Below are positions 16,827 to 26,032 of a stretch of DNA of 64,000 bases, in pieces (the first letter of the stretch is position 1; each line of letters opens with the position of its first letter). The notes under the pieces are model-generated. The model ran no database searches. It had not been told where the DNA came from and saw nothing but the letters and a program-made list of their open reading frames with translations. Source of the DNA: Parvibaculum sp. (lineage in GTDB: Bacteria; Pseudomonadota; Alphaproteobacteria; Parvibaculales; Parvibaculaceae); the NCBI GenBank assembly GCA_030645235.1, contig JAUSMV010000008.1:62001-126000 (forward strand), in the 5' to 3' direction. Both the position numbers and the translations under genes were made by a program.

Positions 16827-17218
16827 GATTTTTCTTCGATGATCGACGAGCCGGTCAGAAGGTTGATGTCCTTCTTCAGGGCCGCACGCTTGTCGTTCTG
16901 CTTATAGACAGAGCGCGCGAGATCTACGAACTTCTGCCCGAAATCCTTATCCGCCTCGCATTGGCGGATATCATCCTCAATGACCCAAAGTGCTTCATTG
17001 ACGCTCTTGAGCGCCGCTTCAAGCCGCGTCAGCTCGGCACTGGCCGGAATATGGGCCGTGCGCGCTGCTTCCAGCACCGAAAGCTCGTGGCGCACATTCC
17101 TGAGCTTGCCCTCATCCGACATGCGCTCTGACTTGATCGCCAGAATGGTGATCTTGTCGATCAGCTCGCCGGGGCCGACATCGATCAGAATGGGTTTGGG
17201 CGCATCGCTCTTGGTCAT
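16808..17218 (-). CDS. DUF6165 family protein
   Basis: 136 residues from ATG 17218, which has GAGGACGAG just upstream; earlier in-frame starts lack a site. The N-terminal region (PILIDVGPGELIDKITILAI) and the helical remainder with many charged residues match DUF6165, which I know from alphaproteobacteria close to glycosyltransferases and O-antigen genes. Function is unknown; a predicted helical hairpin at residues 40-100 suggests a scaffold or regulator. It converges with, and overlaps by 19 bases, the GT9 gene. Confidence 0.78.
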   Translation of the reverse strand: MTKSDAPKPILIDVGPGELIDKITILAIKSERMSDEGKLRNVRHELSVLEAARTAHIPASAELTRLEAALKSVNEALWVIEDDIRQCEADKDFGQKFVDLARSVYKQNDKRAALKKDINLLTGSSIIEEKSYTEFN

Positions 17219-17377
17219 CTCGTCCTCGCAACTCCGTCCCCCCATGAACTTAATCGCCGGGGACAGGCATTTAGCTTCGCGCTTTTATAGCCAACAGAGG
17301 CGCTAACATGCCAGACTGTTTTTGGTCCGCGCCACGGTCATGCGGATTTTGTCGTCTTTTTGAGTTGAGTGGGGCAC

Positions 17378-17719
17378 ATGTCGCTGATTTCGCGCTTTGT
17401 AGAGCAGCTAAAAAGCAAGCTCACCGAGCCTGAGCAGCGCCTCTCCGCGCGCGCCGGCGATCCCTGGCTCTTTGTCGAAGTCAACGGCCATGACTACCGC
17501 GCCCGCGACTGGTCGGTGGGCGGGGCCTGTCTTCGGGCCTGCGGCGAGGAACTGGCGCTGGGTCAGATCGTGTCCGGCCGCCTGCGCTGGCACAAGCGCG
17601 ACACGGGCCACATCTTCACCGCCGAAATCATGCGGCTCGATCCAAACGGCGACGTGGCCCTGCGCTGGCTGTCGCTACCCGATGCGATCCTCGCCGATAT
17701 GGAACCCGCCGAGCACTGA
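17378..17719 (+). CDS. PilZ-domain protein
   Basis: 113 residues. The N-terminal helix SLISRFVEQLKSKLTEPEQ is followed by a PilZ-like beta-barrel containing RARDWSVGGACLR, the (D/N)xSxxG half of the c-di-GMP motif, and the later strand HIFTAEIMRLDPNGDVALRW. The upstream RxxxR half is less clear (RLSARAGD), so c-di-GMP binding is uncertain. It starts at ATG 17378 with a GGGG stretch just before it; a GTG at 17369 is an alternative. It stands alone. Confidence 0.8.
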   Translation: MSLISRFVEQLKSKLTEPEQRLSARAGDPWLFVEVNGHDYRARDWSVGGACLRACGEELALGQIVSGRLRWHKRDTGHIFTAEIMRLDPNGDVALRWLSLPDAILADMEPAEH

Positions 17720-17827
17720 CGCGCGACAAGGCCGACGCTGGGGAATTTCAACAACCCTCGCAAGCCCTCCCGCCTCAGGCTAGTCTCTCCCCAACGCTAT
17801 TCAAAAACGCGATAGAGGGAGACACAC

Positions 17828-18646
17828 ATGGCCGACGCCGCAGTGAAATACGAAACCATCCTCATCAAAAAAGAAGGGCCTGTTGACTGGGTGACACTCA
17901 ACCGCCCCGACATGCTCAATGCCATCAACCCGACACTGACGGCAGAGCTTCAGGATTATTTTGGTCGTCTTTACACAGACCAAAGCGTGCGCATCGTCGT
18001 CCTCAGAGGCGCAGGCCGCGCCTTCTGCGCCGGACTTGATCTGAAACACCGCGCCGAAAGCAACGACAATAGTTCAGGCGGCGTTGTAACGGGATTGCGC
18101 ACCCAGCGCGCCATCAGCGAAATCGTGATGAAAATGCGCCGCTGCCCGCAGGCGATCATTTCGCTTGTGCATGGTCCGGCCTGCGGCGGCGGCTTTGCTT
18201 TCGCGCTCGCCTCCGACATCCGCATTGCAGGCGAGAGCGCGCGCATGAACGCCGCCTTCATCCGCATCGGACTATCCGCCTGCGATATCGGCGTCTCTTA
18301 CTTTCTGCCGCGCCTCGTCGGCGTCTCGGTTGCATCCGAACTGATGATGACCGGCCGCTTCATCAATGCAGAACGCGCACTCAAAGTGGGCCTCGTCTCT
18401 GACGTCGTGCCCGACGACAAAATGGAAGACGCCGCGCGTGTCTTTATCGATGAAATGCTCGGCACCTCGCCCATCGGTCTCCGCCTCACCAAAGAATGCC
18501 TCAACATGTCGGTGGACGCAGGCAGCCTGGAGGCCGCCGTCGCGATGGAAGACCGCAACCAGATTTTAGCCGCGCAAACCAACGACTTTCGCGAAGGCAT
18601 CGCGGCTTTCCTGCAGAAAAGAAAACCCCAATTTACCAATTCATAG
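17828..18646 (+). CDS. Enoyl-CoA hydratase/isomerase (crotonase superfamily)
   Basis: 272 residues. The oxyanion-hole segments GRAFCAGLDL and HGPACGGGFAFALASDIRIA are intact. Next comes the RIGLSACDIGVSYFLPRLVG segment typical of proteobacterial enoyl-CoA hydratases, with Asp or Ser where one active-site Glu of the mammalian enzyme usually is. It hydrates trans-2-enoyl-CoA or isomerises a double bond in beta-oxidation or aromatic acid breakdown. A strong site (AGGGAGA) lies before the ATG. No partner thiolase is adjacent. Confidence 0.93.
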   Translation: MADAAVKYETILIKKEGPVDWVTLNRPDMLNAINPTLTAELQDYFGRLYTDQSVRIVVLRGAGRAFCAGLDLKHRAESNDNSSGGVVTGLRTQRAISEIVMKMRRCPQAIISLVHGPACGGGFAFALASDIRIAGESARMNAAFIRIGLSACDIGVSYFLPRLVGVSVASELMMTGRFINAERALKVGLVSDVVPDDKMEDAARVFIDEMLGTSPIGLRLTKECLNMSVDAGSLEAAVAMEDRNQILAAQTNDFREGIAAFLQKRKPQFTNS

Positions 18647-18765
18647 CGGATTTGGATGGGCCATAATGACCAAACCCTGGGGCGGCAATTCGGCGCAAGG
18701 CGAATGTAAAAGTGCATTAACCTGATCGGGCTCACAATCGCCGCTCTAAGCGCTCAGGATAGATT

Positions 18766-19356
18766 ATGGCCGGCTTTCAACTGCAATTCATCGATGAGAT
18801 TGAAGACGTGCCGTTTCGCGTCGGCAAAAGCCGCGAGATCTTCGATCACTGGCAGTCACTGCGCGGCGACGGTCCTGTGCCGCGCGCCGAGGATATCAAT
18901 CCCGGTTCGATGAAAAGGCTGTTGCCGGAAATATTCATCTTTGAACTGCCCGATGACGGATCGGTGCGCTACAGGCTGGCGGGCACGCAGGCGGTGATGC
19001 GTCTGGGCTTTGAGCCCAAAGGCATGAACCTGCTCGACATGACGCCGCCCGACACGCGCCCCTATGTGCTCGGCGCCTTCCAGCTTGTCGCGCATCATCA
19101 TGTCGGCGGGCTCGCGCATTTTTCGTCCTCATCAGAGACGCGCAAAAATTACGGGCTCGAACTCGTGCTGCTGCCGATCATCGCTCCGGACGGACAACCG
19201 CCGCGCATCCTGTCGCTGTCAACACGGCTGGAGCCCGACGACGTGCTGCCGGATGAAGGCAGGACGGAAAGCTTTGCCGATGAAGTCGAGAACGCCATCA
19301 TCTTCGACCTGGGGCTCGGCATCCCGTCAGTCCTGCGCGGCGTCGCGCAGGACTGA
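18766..19356 (+). CDS. PAS_5-type (PF07310-like) PAS domain protein
   Basis: 196 residues forming a single PAS fold. Recognisable parts are IFDHWQSLRGDGPVPRAEDI, LLPEIFIFELPDDGSVRYRL (first strands), GTQAVMRLGFEPKGMNLLDM (helical part) and RKNYGLELVLLPIIAPDGQP (last strands). This is the alphaproteobacterial stand-alone PAS family, often found near regulators and cell-envelope genes. The ligand is unknown and no kinase or output domain is attached. It lies 119 bases after the enoyl-CoA hydratase, so cotranscription is uncertain. Confidence 0.85.
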   Translation: MAGFQLQFIDEIEDVPFRVGKSREIFDHWQSLRGDGPVPRAEDINPGSMKRLLPEIFIFELPDDGSVRYRLAGTQAVMRLGFEPKGMNLLDMTPPDTRPYVLGAFQLVAHHHVGGLAHFSSSSETRKNYGLELVLLPIIAPDGQPPRILSLSTRLEPDDVLPDEGRTESFADEVENAIIFDLGLGIPSVLRGVAQD

Positions 19357-19401
19357 CGCCTATGGGCATGCTAGGCTCCTGAAAAGATCAGGAACCTGCC
19401 C

Positions 19402-19848
19402 ATGCGTTTTCCAAGCCTCATCGCCCTTCTCACCTGCCTTACCGCCGCGCCCGCCCTTGCCGGACCGATGCCCGAAGCGGATTACCGCGCCGCGATGGTG
19501 AGCCTCGATGACATCGAGAACCTCGTCACCACAACCATCGAGGCTTTACAAAAAGGCATGAGCCAACAGCAAGCCCGCGAGGCGCTGCCGCATCTGCAGG
19601 AACGCCTGCAATGGATGCGCGACATCAAAGTCACGGCAGGCCGCTATGACAGCACCACGACGCTGCGCAAAATCTCCGATGAACATAAATACGCCCATTG
19701 CCTCATCATGCGCTCAGGATTGATGGACGCGACCTTTCAGGATGTGACGGTCAATGTGTCGATGAAAGCGGGCGGCGCGGCGGACCAAAAACTCCTGCCG
19801 ATGAACAATGATGCTATAGCAAAGCTCAATGCCAAACGTGCCTGCTGA
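19402..19848 (+). CDS. Secreted protein of unknown function
   Basis: 148 residues with a clear signal peptide (MRFPSLIALLTCLTAAPALA) and cleavage before GPMPEADY. The mature part is mostly helical (LDDIENLVTTTIEALQKGMS, LPHLQERLQWMRDI) and ends in a strand-rich half with a C-terminal Cys. I do not recognise a family. It begins 45 bases after the PAS gene, so they may share a transcript. A periplasmic location is inferred. Confidence 0.7.
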   Translation: MRFPSLIALLTCLTAAPALAGPMPEADYRAAMVSLDDIENLVTTTIEALQKGMSQQQAREALPHLQERLQWMRDIKVTAGRYDSTTTLRKISDEHKYAHCLIMRSGLMDATFQDVTVNVSMKAGGAADQKLLPMNNDAIAKLNAKRAC

Positions 19849-19938
19849 AACCATTCACGCCATGCTCAGATAGCGGAATGACATTTGCATTTTATGCACC
19901 TTAAGCGTTAGCCTCAAACGTAAAGGGTGGGGCAATTT

Positions 19939-21225
19939 GTGACGACGAAGCTGCAAACGATAAGACCGGACGCTATTCCGGCCCTGACGGGCTTGCGCTT
20001 TATTGCGGCCTTGCTCGTCCTCATCAGTCACGCAATGCCGAAGATAGTACCGGTCCCCGACCCTACGACGAACGGTTATGTCTTTTTTCATAGCTTTGCT
20101 GGCATTGGCATGCCGTTGTTCTTCGTCTTGTCCGGCTTTGTCATCCAATACAATTACGCAAGCCAGATAAGGGACCAAGGCCTACCTGGAGTCTATAATT
20201 TTCTGGTCACACGCTTTGCGCGCCTCTATCCGCTATTCTTTGTATGCGTCGCTTTTGACCTGACTATCAAGTGGTCTTATCAGCAACTACCGGCACAGAC
20301 GATGTCTGCGCTCCCCTATTACCTCACTTTGACACATAGCTGGTTTTACACGCTGCTGGACGGGCACTCGCTCGTCTTTCTGTTCGGCTGGATGCCACAA
20401 GTGTCCTGGTCTATCAGCACTGAGTGGTTCTTCTACTTAGCCTTTCCATTCATATGCCTTGGCCTGCTTCAACTGAAGTCGCTTCAATCGAAGATAATTT
20501 TGCTGATACTCGTCGCGCTGGCCGGTGCTGCTCTGGTCATTACCGTCGGAACACACACGATCCAACTGAACACGATTGCGGTCGCGCATTTCGGCGAAGC
20601 AGCCAACTATATCGGGCCAACAAAATCCGAATCCTTATTGAATTGGTTCTTGGGGTATTCGCCTTATCCACGCATTTTTGAATTTATGCTGGGCTGCGTT
20701 ATTGCCGACATTCACCTTTCAATGTCCAGAAATGCACCCAGTTCTTTTGAACAAAATCTGGGCATGTATGCTCTTCTCTTTGCCCTTGCCGCGACGCTCT
20801 GCGTCCACAGCATTACCTATCTGCCACTGTTTCAGCATGTGAACTGGTTCCCTCTACTAAAACTCATGCAACATTCGATGGGGTATGGAATTCCGCTTGC
20901 AGCGGTAATTTTCTGCTGCGCCCGCTACAGCAATGTCATCACACGCACCTTGTCGGCGAAATACATGGTCCTCTGCGGTGAAGTTAGCTACTCGATCTAC
21001 ATGCTGCACATGCTCATCATCGGTGCCTTCCGTTGGGAGGCCGCCACGGCGACGAGTTGGCAAATCGGCATTGCCAACAGCCTGCGCATGATCGTCGTCA
21101 TCGCCGCCACCATCGGCCTGTCGCTCATCACCTACACGCTGATCGAAATGCCCGCCAAAAAATGGCTGACACGCAGACTGACCTATCGGCCGAAAACTGT
21201 CGCCACTGCGCCCGTGCATTCATAA
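19939..21225 (+). CDS. Acyltransferase family 3 membrane protein
   Basis: 428 residues from GTG 19939, which has GGTGGGG 6 bases upstream. It is a polytopic inner-membrane O-acyltransferase. It opens PALTGLRFIAALLVLISHAM, with the conserved Arg and the catalytic-type His of the family. About ten hydrophobic helices follow, with the serine/Trp-rich segment WSISTEWFFYLAFPF in the middle. Such enzymes acetylate or acylate O-antigen, exopolysaccharide or lipid headgroups. Its codon use is noticeably less GC-biased than the flanking genes, a possible sign of transfer. It stands alone, with 138 bases to the next gene. Confidence 0.9.
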   Translation: MTTKLQTIRPDAIPALTGLRFIAALLVLISHAMPKIVPVPDPTTNGYVFFHSFAGIGMPLFFVLSGFVIQYNYASQIRDQGLPGVYNFLVTRFARLYPLFFVCVAFDLTIKWSYQQLPAQTMSALPYYLTLTHSWFYTLLDGHSLVFLFGWMPQVSWSISTEWFFYLAFPFICLGLLQLKSLQSKIILLILVALAGAALVITVGTHTIQLNTIAVAHFGEAANYIGPTKSESLLNWFLGYSPYPRIFEFMLGCVIADIHLSMSRNAPSSFEQNLGMYALLFALAATLCVHSITYLPLFQHVNWFPLLKLMQHSMGYGIPLAAVIFCCARYSNVITRTLSAKYMVLCGEVSYSIYMLHMLIIGAFRWEAATATSWQIGIANSLRMIVVIAATIGLSLITYTLIEMPAKKWLTRRLTYRPKTVATAPVHS

Positions 21226-21363
21226 TTTCGCGCCGGAAAGGCTCCCGCCCCCCGCGATATAATGACAAGTTGAAGGGGACCATACCCCCTCGACAAAACC
21301 CCCTATCCATGTCATTTTCCGCCGCGTTTTACTTACATTCCTGAAAGCATTTGGAGGCACGCC

Positions 21364-23214
21364 ATGCCCAGTTACAAGGCGCCGGTCGAGGATTTTCTGT
21401 TTCTGTTTCATGAGCTTCTCGGCATTGAGAAGCGGACCGATTTGCCGGGTTTTGCGGACCTGACACCCGATATGACGCGCGCCATTCTTGAAGGTGGCGC
21501 GAAGTTTTGTGAGGAAGTGCTCCAACCGCTCAATCAGTCGGGCGATGAAGAAGGCTGCGAACTTGAAAACGGCGTTGTGCGCACGCCCAAGGGCTTCAAG
21601 GAAGCCTTCAAGGCCTATGCGGACGGCGGCTGGAACAAGCTGGGCGTCGCCGAAGAACTGGGCGGCGCGAACCTGCCCTCCGTTGTGACTTTCGCGTTCT
21701 CCGAAATGGGCTCATCCGCCAATCAGGCCTTTGCGATGTATCCCGGTCTTTCAGGTGCAGCACTTGGCGCGCTCTGGGCCACCGGCGAAGACTGGATGCG
21801 CGAGCATGTGGCGCAGCGCATGGCCGATGGCGACTGGGCGGGCACGATGTGCCTCACCGAACCCCATTGCGGCACAGACCTGAAACTGATGAAGACCCGC
21901 GCCGTTAAACAGGCCGACGGCTCTTATCGTCTCACCGGCACCAAGATTTTCATCTCGGGCGGCGACCACGACATGACCGAGAACATCATCCATATGGTGA
22001 TCGCGAAACTGCCCAATGAAGACGGCAAATTCGTGGACGATCTCGGCACCGTCAATTTCTTCATGGTCCCGAAAATGCTGGTCGATGAAAAGACCGGCAA
22101 GATCACAGACCGCAACGGCGTCAGCGTCGGCGCTGTCGAAAAGAAAATGGGCATCAAAGGCAACGCCACTTGCGTCATGAATTTTGACAATGCGGTCGCC
22201 TATCACCTCAAGGGCCGCGCCCCGGAAAAGAAAACCGAAGACGGAAAAGTCGTGAAGTCGAAATCCGCCGGTATGGCCGGCATGTTCGGCATGATGAACG
22301 GCGCGCGCATGGGCGTCGGCATTCAGGGCATCGCGGCGGGTGAAGTCGCCTATCAAAACGGTGTGGCCTATGCGAACGATCGCCTCGCGGGCCGCTCGCT
22401 GACGGGCGTGAAAAACCCCGATGGTCCCGCCGATCCGATCATGGTCTTTCCCGATGTGCGCCGCCTGCTGATCGCGTCACGCGCATTCGTGGAAGGCGCA
22501 CGTGCGCTCGCCATGTACACCTCGTTCTTGTTCTCGGTCGCCCGCTCAAGCCCCGATGAAAAAGAACGCCAGGAAGCCGAAGACCTCTCCCAGCTTTTCA
22601 CGCCCGTCATCAAAGCCTATTTCACCGACAAGGGCTTTGAAGCGGCGAATGCCTCGATGCAGGTTTTCGGTGGTCACGGTTATGTGCGTGACAATGGCAT
22701 GGAACAGTTTGTGCGCGATGCGCGCATCAATCAGGTCTATGAAGGCGCCAACGGCATTCAGGCGCTCGATCTCGTCGCGCGCAAGATGACGTCCAAGGGT
22801 GGCCGCGCCACATTGGCTTATTTTGCCAAGCTCGAAGCCTTCATCAAGGAAAACGAAGGCGACGCCGAGATGAAGCCCTATATCGACGCGCTGCGCACAG
22901 GCTATGGCCGCCTCGGCGAGGCCGCAGGCTGGCTGATGGCCAATGCGCCGAAGAACTACGACAATGCGGGCGCTGCCTCCTATGACATCCTCAACATCTT
23001 CGGCACGGTGACACTTGCCTGGATGTGGGCGCAGATGGCGAAGGTCTCGCTCGCCAAGCTCAAATCCGGCGAAGGCAACCCCGACTTCTACAAGCGCAAA
23101 CTGACACTGGCACGCTATTGGGCCGAACGCGAAGTACCGATGACAGCCGGTTGGCTCGAACGGGCCAAAGCGGGCTCGGAAGGCCTGATGGAACTCGACG
23201 CCGTGAACTTCTGA
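21364..23214 (+). CDS. Acyl-CoA dehydrogenase, long C-terminal (DmdC-like) type
   Basis: 616 residues. The N-terminal helical domain, the middle beta domain with CLTEPHCGTDL, and a C-terminal helical domain (FGGHGYVRDNGMEQFVRDAR, YEGANGIQALDL) are all present. The Glu in YEGANG is in the position of the catalytic base of long-chain acyl-CoA dehydrogenases. An extended final domain (residues about 490-600) defines the DmdC/FadE-like class, which includes methylthiopropanoyl-CoA dehydrogenase. Substrate therefore cannot be fixed. A good ribosome-binding site (GGAGGC) precedes the ATG. It ends in a terminator at 23237. Confidence 0.92.
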   Translation: MPSYKAPVEDFLFLFHELLGIEKRTDLPGFADLTPDMTRAILEGGAKFCEEVLQPLNQSGDEEGCELENGVVRTPKGFKEAFKAYADGGWNKLGVAEELGGANLPSVVTFAFSEMGSSANQAFAMYPGLSGAALGALWATGEDWMREHVAQRMADGDWAGTMCLTEPHCGTDLKLMKTRAVKQADGSYRLTGTKIFISGGDHDMTENIIHMVIAKLPNEDGKFVDDLGTVNFFMVPKMLVDEKTGKITDRNGVSVGAVEKKMGIKGNATCVMNFDNAVAYHLKGRAPEKKTEDGKVVKSKSAGMAGMFGMMNGARMGVGIQGIAAGEVAYQNGVAYANDRLAGRSLTGVKNPDGPADPIMVFPDVRRLLIASRAFVEGARALAMYTSFLFSVARSSPDEKERQEAEDLSQLFTPVIKAYFTDKGFEAANASMQVFGGHGYVRDNGMEQFVRDARINQVYEGANGIQALDLVARKMTSKGGRATLAYFAKLEAFIKENEGDAEMKPYIDALRTGYGRLGEAAGWLMANAPKNYDNAGAASYDILNIFGTVTLAWMWAQMAKVSLAKLKSGEGNPDFYKRKLTLARYWAEREVPMTAGWLERAKAGSEGLMELDAVNF

Positions 23215-23236
23215 GGCTCCGGCCACCTGATCAATG

Positions 23237-23267
23237 AGGGCGCTTCCCAAAAGGAAGCGCCCTTTTT
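23237..23267 (+). terminator. Intrinsic terminator after the acyl-CoA dehydrogenase
   Basis: The hairpin GGGCGCTTCC / GGAAGCGCCC with a five-base loop is followed by TTTTTG. It lies 23 bases after the dehydrogenase stop and overlaps the earliest possible start of the downstream antiporter frame, which argues that the antiporter begins further on. Confidence 0.92.
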
Positions 23268-23332
23268 GTTTGCCCTATCGCGTGCGGCAACTTCCCTGCA
23301 CTATAGCGTTTCACCCAAACCGAGGCGCATCT

Positions 23333-25183
23333 GTGACACCCCTTCCCATGCCACCTCCCCATGACGGCGCATCACTGCTGGCCCCCATTATTTTTCTGGC
23401 CGCTGCCGTCATTGCCGTGCCGCTCTTCAAACGATTGAAGCTCGGCTCTGTGGTGGGCTATCTCGTGGCGGGCATTCTCATCGGCCCGTCGGGCTTTGCC
23501 TTCTTTTCAGACAGCGCCTCGGTGCTTGCCTCTGCCGAACTTGGCATTGTCATGCTCCTCTTCATCATCGGGCTGGAGCTGAAACCCTCGCGCCTCTGGA
23601 CAATGCGCCACGATATTTTCGGCTTCGGCCTCGGACAGATCGTGCTTTGCGGCGTGGCGCTGGCGGGCCTTGCGCTGCTTGCCGACATGAATTGGAAAGC
23701 CGCTGTCATTGCCGGCGCAGGTCTCGCCCTTTCATCGACAGCCTTTGCCGTGCCGATAATGGAAGAGCGCAATGATCTCACGCAAACTTACGGCCAGCGC
23801 GCCTTTGCCGTTTTGCTGATGCAGGATCTCGCCATCGTGCCGTTGTTGGCGCTTGTCGCGCTGATGACGCCGGGCGGGGGAGCCGCAACCGGCGGCTGGA
23901 CCGAAACGCTCGGCATTCTTGCCGCCGTTGCCGCCGTCGTCCTCTCCGCGCGCTATTTGCTGAACCCCTTATTCCGCATCCTCGCCAATGCCGACGCGCA
24001 TGAAGTGATGACGGCCGCCGCCCTGCTCGCCGTGCTCGGTGCCGCGTTCATCATGCAGGCCGCGGGCCTCTCCATGGCGATGGGCGCGTTCCTTGCGGGC
24101 GTGTTGCTCGCTGAATCAAGTTTTCGTCACGAGCTGGAAGCCGATATCGAACCTTTCCGCGGTCTCCTTCTCGGTCTCTTCTTCATAGCGATCGGCATGG
24201 GCATCGACGTCAAACTCGTGCTCGCCAATCTGGGCTATATCGCGCTTGTCGTTATCGCGCTGATGGCCACCAAAGCCGTTGTTATTTTCACTCTGTCGCG
24301 CCTCACCGGCTCACCCCGATCGGATGCTTTACGCATTGCCGGCGTGCTGTCGCAAGGCGGCGAATTTGCCTTCGTGCTGTTTGGGGCAGCAGCAACGGCG
24401 GGCATCATGTCGCCTCAAAATTCAAACATCCTGATTGCCAGTGTCACGCTCTCGCTCGCCCTGACGCCGCTCGCCTTCGGTCTCGCCAATTATCTCGCAC
24501 GGCCCAAAGGCATGGATGAAGAAATGGAAGTGGATTTCTCCGACGCCAAAGGCAAAGTGGTCATTATCGGCTTTGGCCGCTTCGGTCAGGTCGTTGCGCA
24601 ATTCTTTTTATCGCAAGGCGTGGAAGTCACCGCGATTGAACGCGACGTGGAGCAAATCCGCGCCGCCTCGCGCTTCGGTTTCCGCGTCTTCTATGGCGAC
24701 GGCACACGGCTTGATGTGTTGCGCGCAGCAGGGGCCGATAACGCAACCCTCATCGCGCTTTGCGTTGTGAAAGCCGAACCATCGGCCAAAATTGTGGCCC
24801 TCGCGCAAGCGCATTTCCCGCTCGCCAAACTTTATGTCCGCGCCTATGACCGCAGGCAGGCACTCACGCTTCTTGGCAAGAATGTCGATTATCAAATCCG
24901 TGAAACCTACGAATCCGCCCTCGCCTTTGGTGTCGCCGCGTTGCAGGCGCTGGGCTTCACGCCGGAAGAAGCACACGAAGTCGAAGCCGATATCCGCCGC
25001 CGCGATGATGAGCGCATGGCACTGCAGTTGGCCGAAGGCGAATTGCTCGCGGGCGTAAACCTTATACATAGCAAGGCCGTTGTCCCCGAACCTCTTGTCA
25101 AACCCAAGCGGCCCTCCAAGGCGCTGAACACAGAAGCCGAAGAAGTGACCAAGGCAGTCAAAGGCGAGGATGTTGTTCTTTGA
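23333..25183 (+). CDS. Kef-type monovalent cation:proton antiporter (CPA2 family)
   Basis: 616 residues from GTG 23333, which has GAGG 7 bases upstream. An earlier in-frame ATG at 23234 lies inside the preceding terminator. Residues about 15-400 carry twelve hydrophobic helices of the CPA2 core, including VVGYLVAGILIGPSGFAFFS, and the C-terminal 200 residues form a TrkA_N/RCK nucleotide-binding domain (VVIIGFGRFGQVVAQFF). Kef-type systems export K+ in exchange for protons and are normally gated by glutathione or nucleotides. The C-terminal tail is charged (RPSKALNTEAEEVTKA). No KefF/KefG accessory gene is adjacent. Confidence 0.93.
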   Translation: MTPLPMPPPHDGASLLAPIIFLAAAVIAVPLFKRLKLGSVVGYLVAGILIGPSGFAFFSDSASVLASAELGIVMLLFIIGLELKPSRLWTMRHDIFGFGLGQIVLCGVALAGLALLADMNWKAAVIAGAGLALSSTAFAVPIMEERNDLTQTYGQRAFAVLLMQDLAIVPLLALVALMTPGGGAATGGWTETLGILAAVAAVVLSARYLLNPLFRILANADAHEVMTAAALLAVLGAAFIMQAAGLSMAMGAFLAGVLLAESSFRHELEADIEPFRGLLLGLFFIAIGMGIDVKLVLANLGYIALVVIALMATKAVVIFTLSRLTGSPRSDALRIAGVLSQGGEFAFVLFGAAATAGIMSPQNSNILIASVTLSLALTPLAFGLANYLARPKGMDEEMEVDFSDAKGKVVIIGFGRFGQVVAQFFLSQGVEVTAIERDVEQIRAASRFGFRVFYGDGTRLDVLRAAGADNATLIALCVVKAEPSAKIVALAQAHFPLAKLYVRAYDRRQALTLLGKNVDYQIRETYESALAFGVAALQALGFTPEEAHEVEADIRRRDDERMALQLAEGELLAGVNLIHSKAVVPEPLVKPKRPSKALNTEAEEVTKAVKGEDVVL

Positions 25184-25264
25184 CGGCGGGGTTCTCTGAT
25201 TGCACCGGACGCCGTTGATCAGTTAGGGTCTGGCCCACAAAATAATCACCTTGAGGAAACATCC

Positions 25265-26032
25265 ATGAAAAATCTCTTCGACGTCAGCGGCAAAGTCGCG
25301 CTCGTCACCGGCGGCTCACGCGGCATCGGCGAAATGATCGCGACCGGCTTTGTGGAAGCAGGCGTCAAAGTCTATATCAGCGCGCGCAAAGCGCAGGTCT
25401 GCAACGAACTGGCCGAAGAACTCTCCAAGCGCGGTACCTGCATCTCACTCCCCGCCGATCTCGGCACCAAAGAGGGTATTGAGTTTCTCGGCAAGGAACT
25501 GTCAAAGCGCGAAGAAAAGCTCGACATTCTCGTGAACAATGCAGGCGCGGCCTGGGGCCAGCCGATTGATGAATACACGGAAGACGGCTGGGACAAGGTG
25601 ATGAACATCAACCTGAAAGGCCCGTTCTTCGTCACACAAAAATTGCTGCCGCTGCTGCGCAAAGCGGGCACGGTGGATAATCCCGCCCGCGTTATCAACA
25701 TTGCCTCCATCAACGGCATCGTTCCGCCGGAGCTTGAGACTTACGCATACTCATCCTCCAAAGCCGGTTGCATCATGCTGACGCGCCACATGGCAGGCCG
25801 TCTTGCGCGCGACCACATCCTCGTCAACGCCATCGCGCCCGGACCCTTCCCGAGCCACATGATGCGCGCCACGCTTGATGCTTTTGGCGACATCATCAGA
25901 GAAGGCAACCCGCTCAAGCGCATCGGTACACCGGAAGACATTGCAGGCGTCGCGATCTTCCTCTCGTCGCGCGCCTCGGCCTACACAACCGGCGCGACGA
26001 TCCCCTGCGATGGCGGCGCTGTGGAAGTCTAG
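25265..26032 (+). CDS. Short-chain dehydrogenase/reductase
   Basis: 255 residues, classical SDR. TGGSRGIG at 15-22 binds the cofactor, NNAG follows in the central strand, the Ser lies in INIASINGI, and the catalytic YSSSK is at 162-166. Its C-terminal half (DHILVNAIAPGPFPSHMMR) and the ending PCDGGAVEV are typical of 3-oxoacyl or hydroxyacyl reductase-like SDRs. A strong site (GAGGAAA) precedes the ATG. It converges with the first of three alpha/beta hydrolases and shares four bases with it. Substrate is unknown; the context of acyl-CoA enzymes favours a 3-hydroxyacyl substrate. Confidence 0.92.
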   Translation: MKNLFDVSGKVALVTGGSRGIGEMIATGFVEAGVKVYISARKAQVCNELAEELSKRGTCISLPADLGTKEGIEFLGKELSKREEKLDILVNNAGAAWGQPIDEYTEDGWDKVMNINLKGPFFVTQKLLPLLRKAGTVDNPARVINIASINGIVPPELETYAYSSSKAGCIMLTRHMAGRLARDHILVNAIAPGPFPSHMMRATLDAFGDIIREGNPLKRIGTPEDIAGVAIFLSSRASAYTTGATIPCDGGAVEV

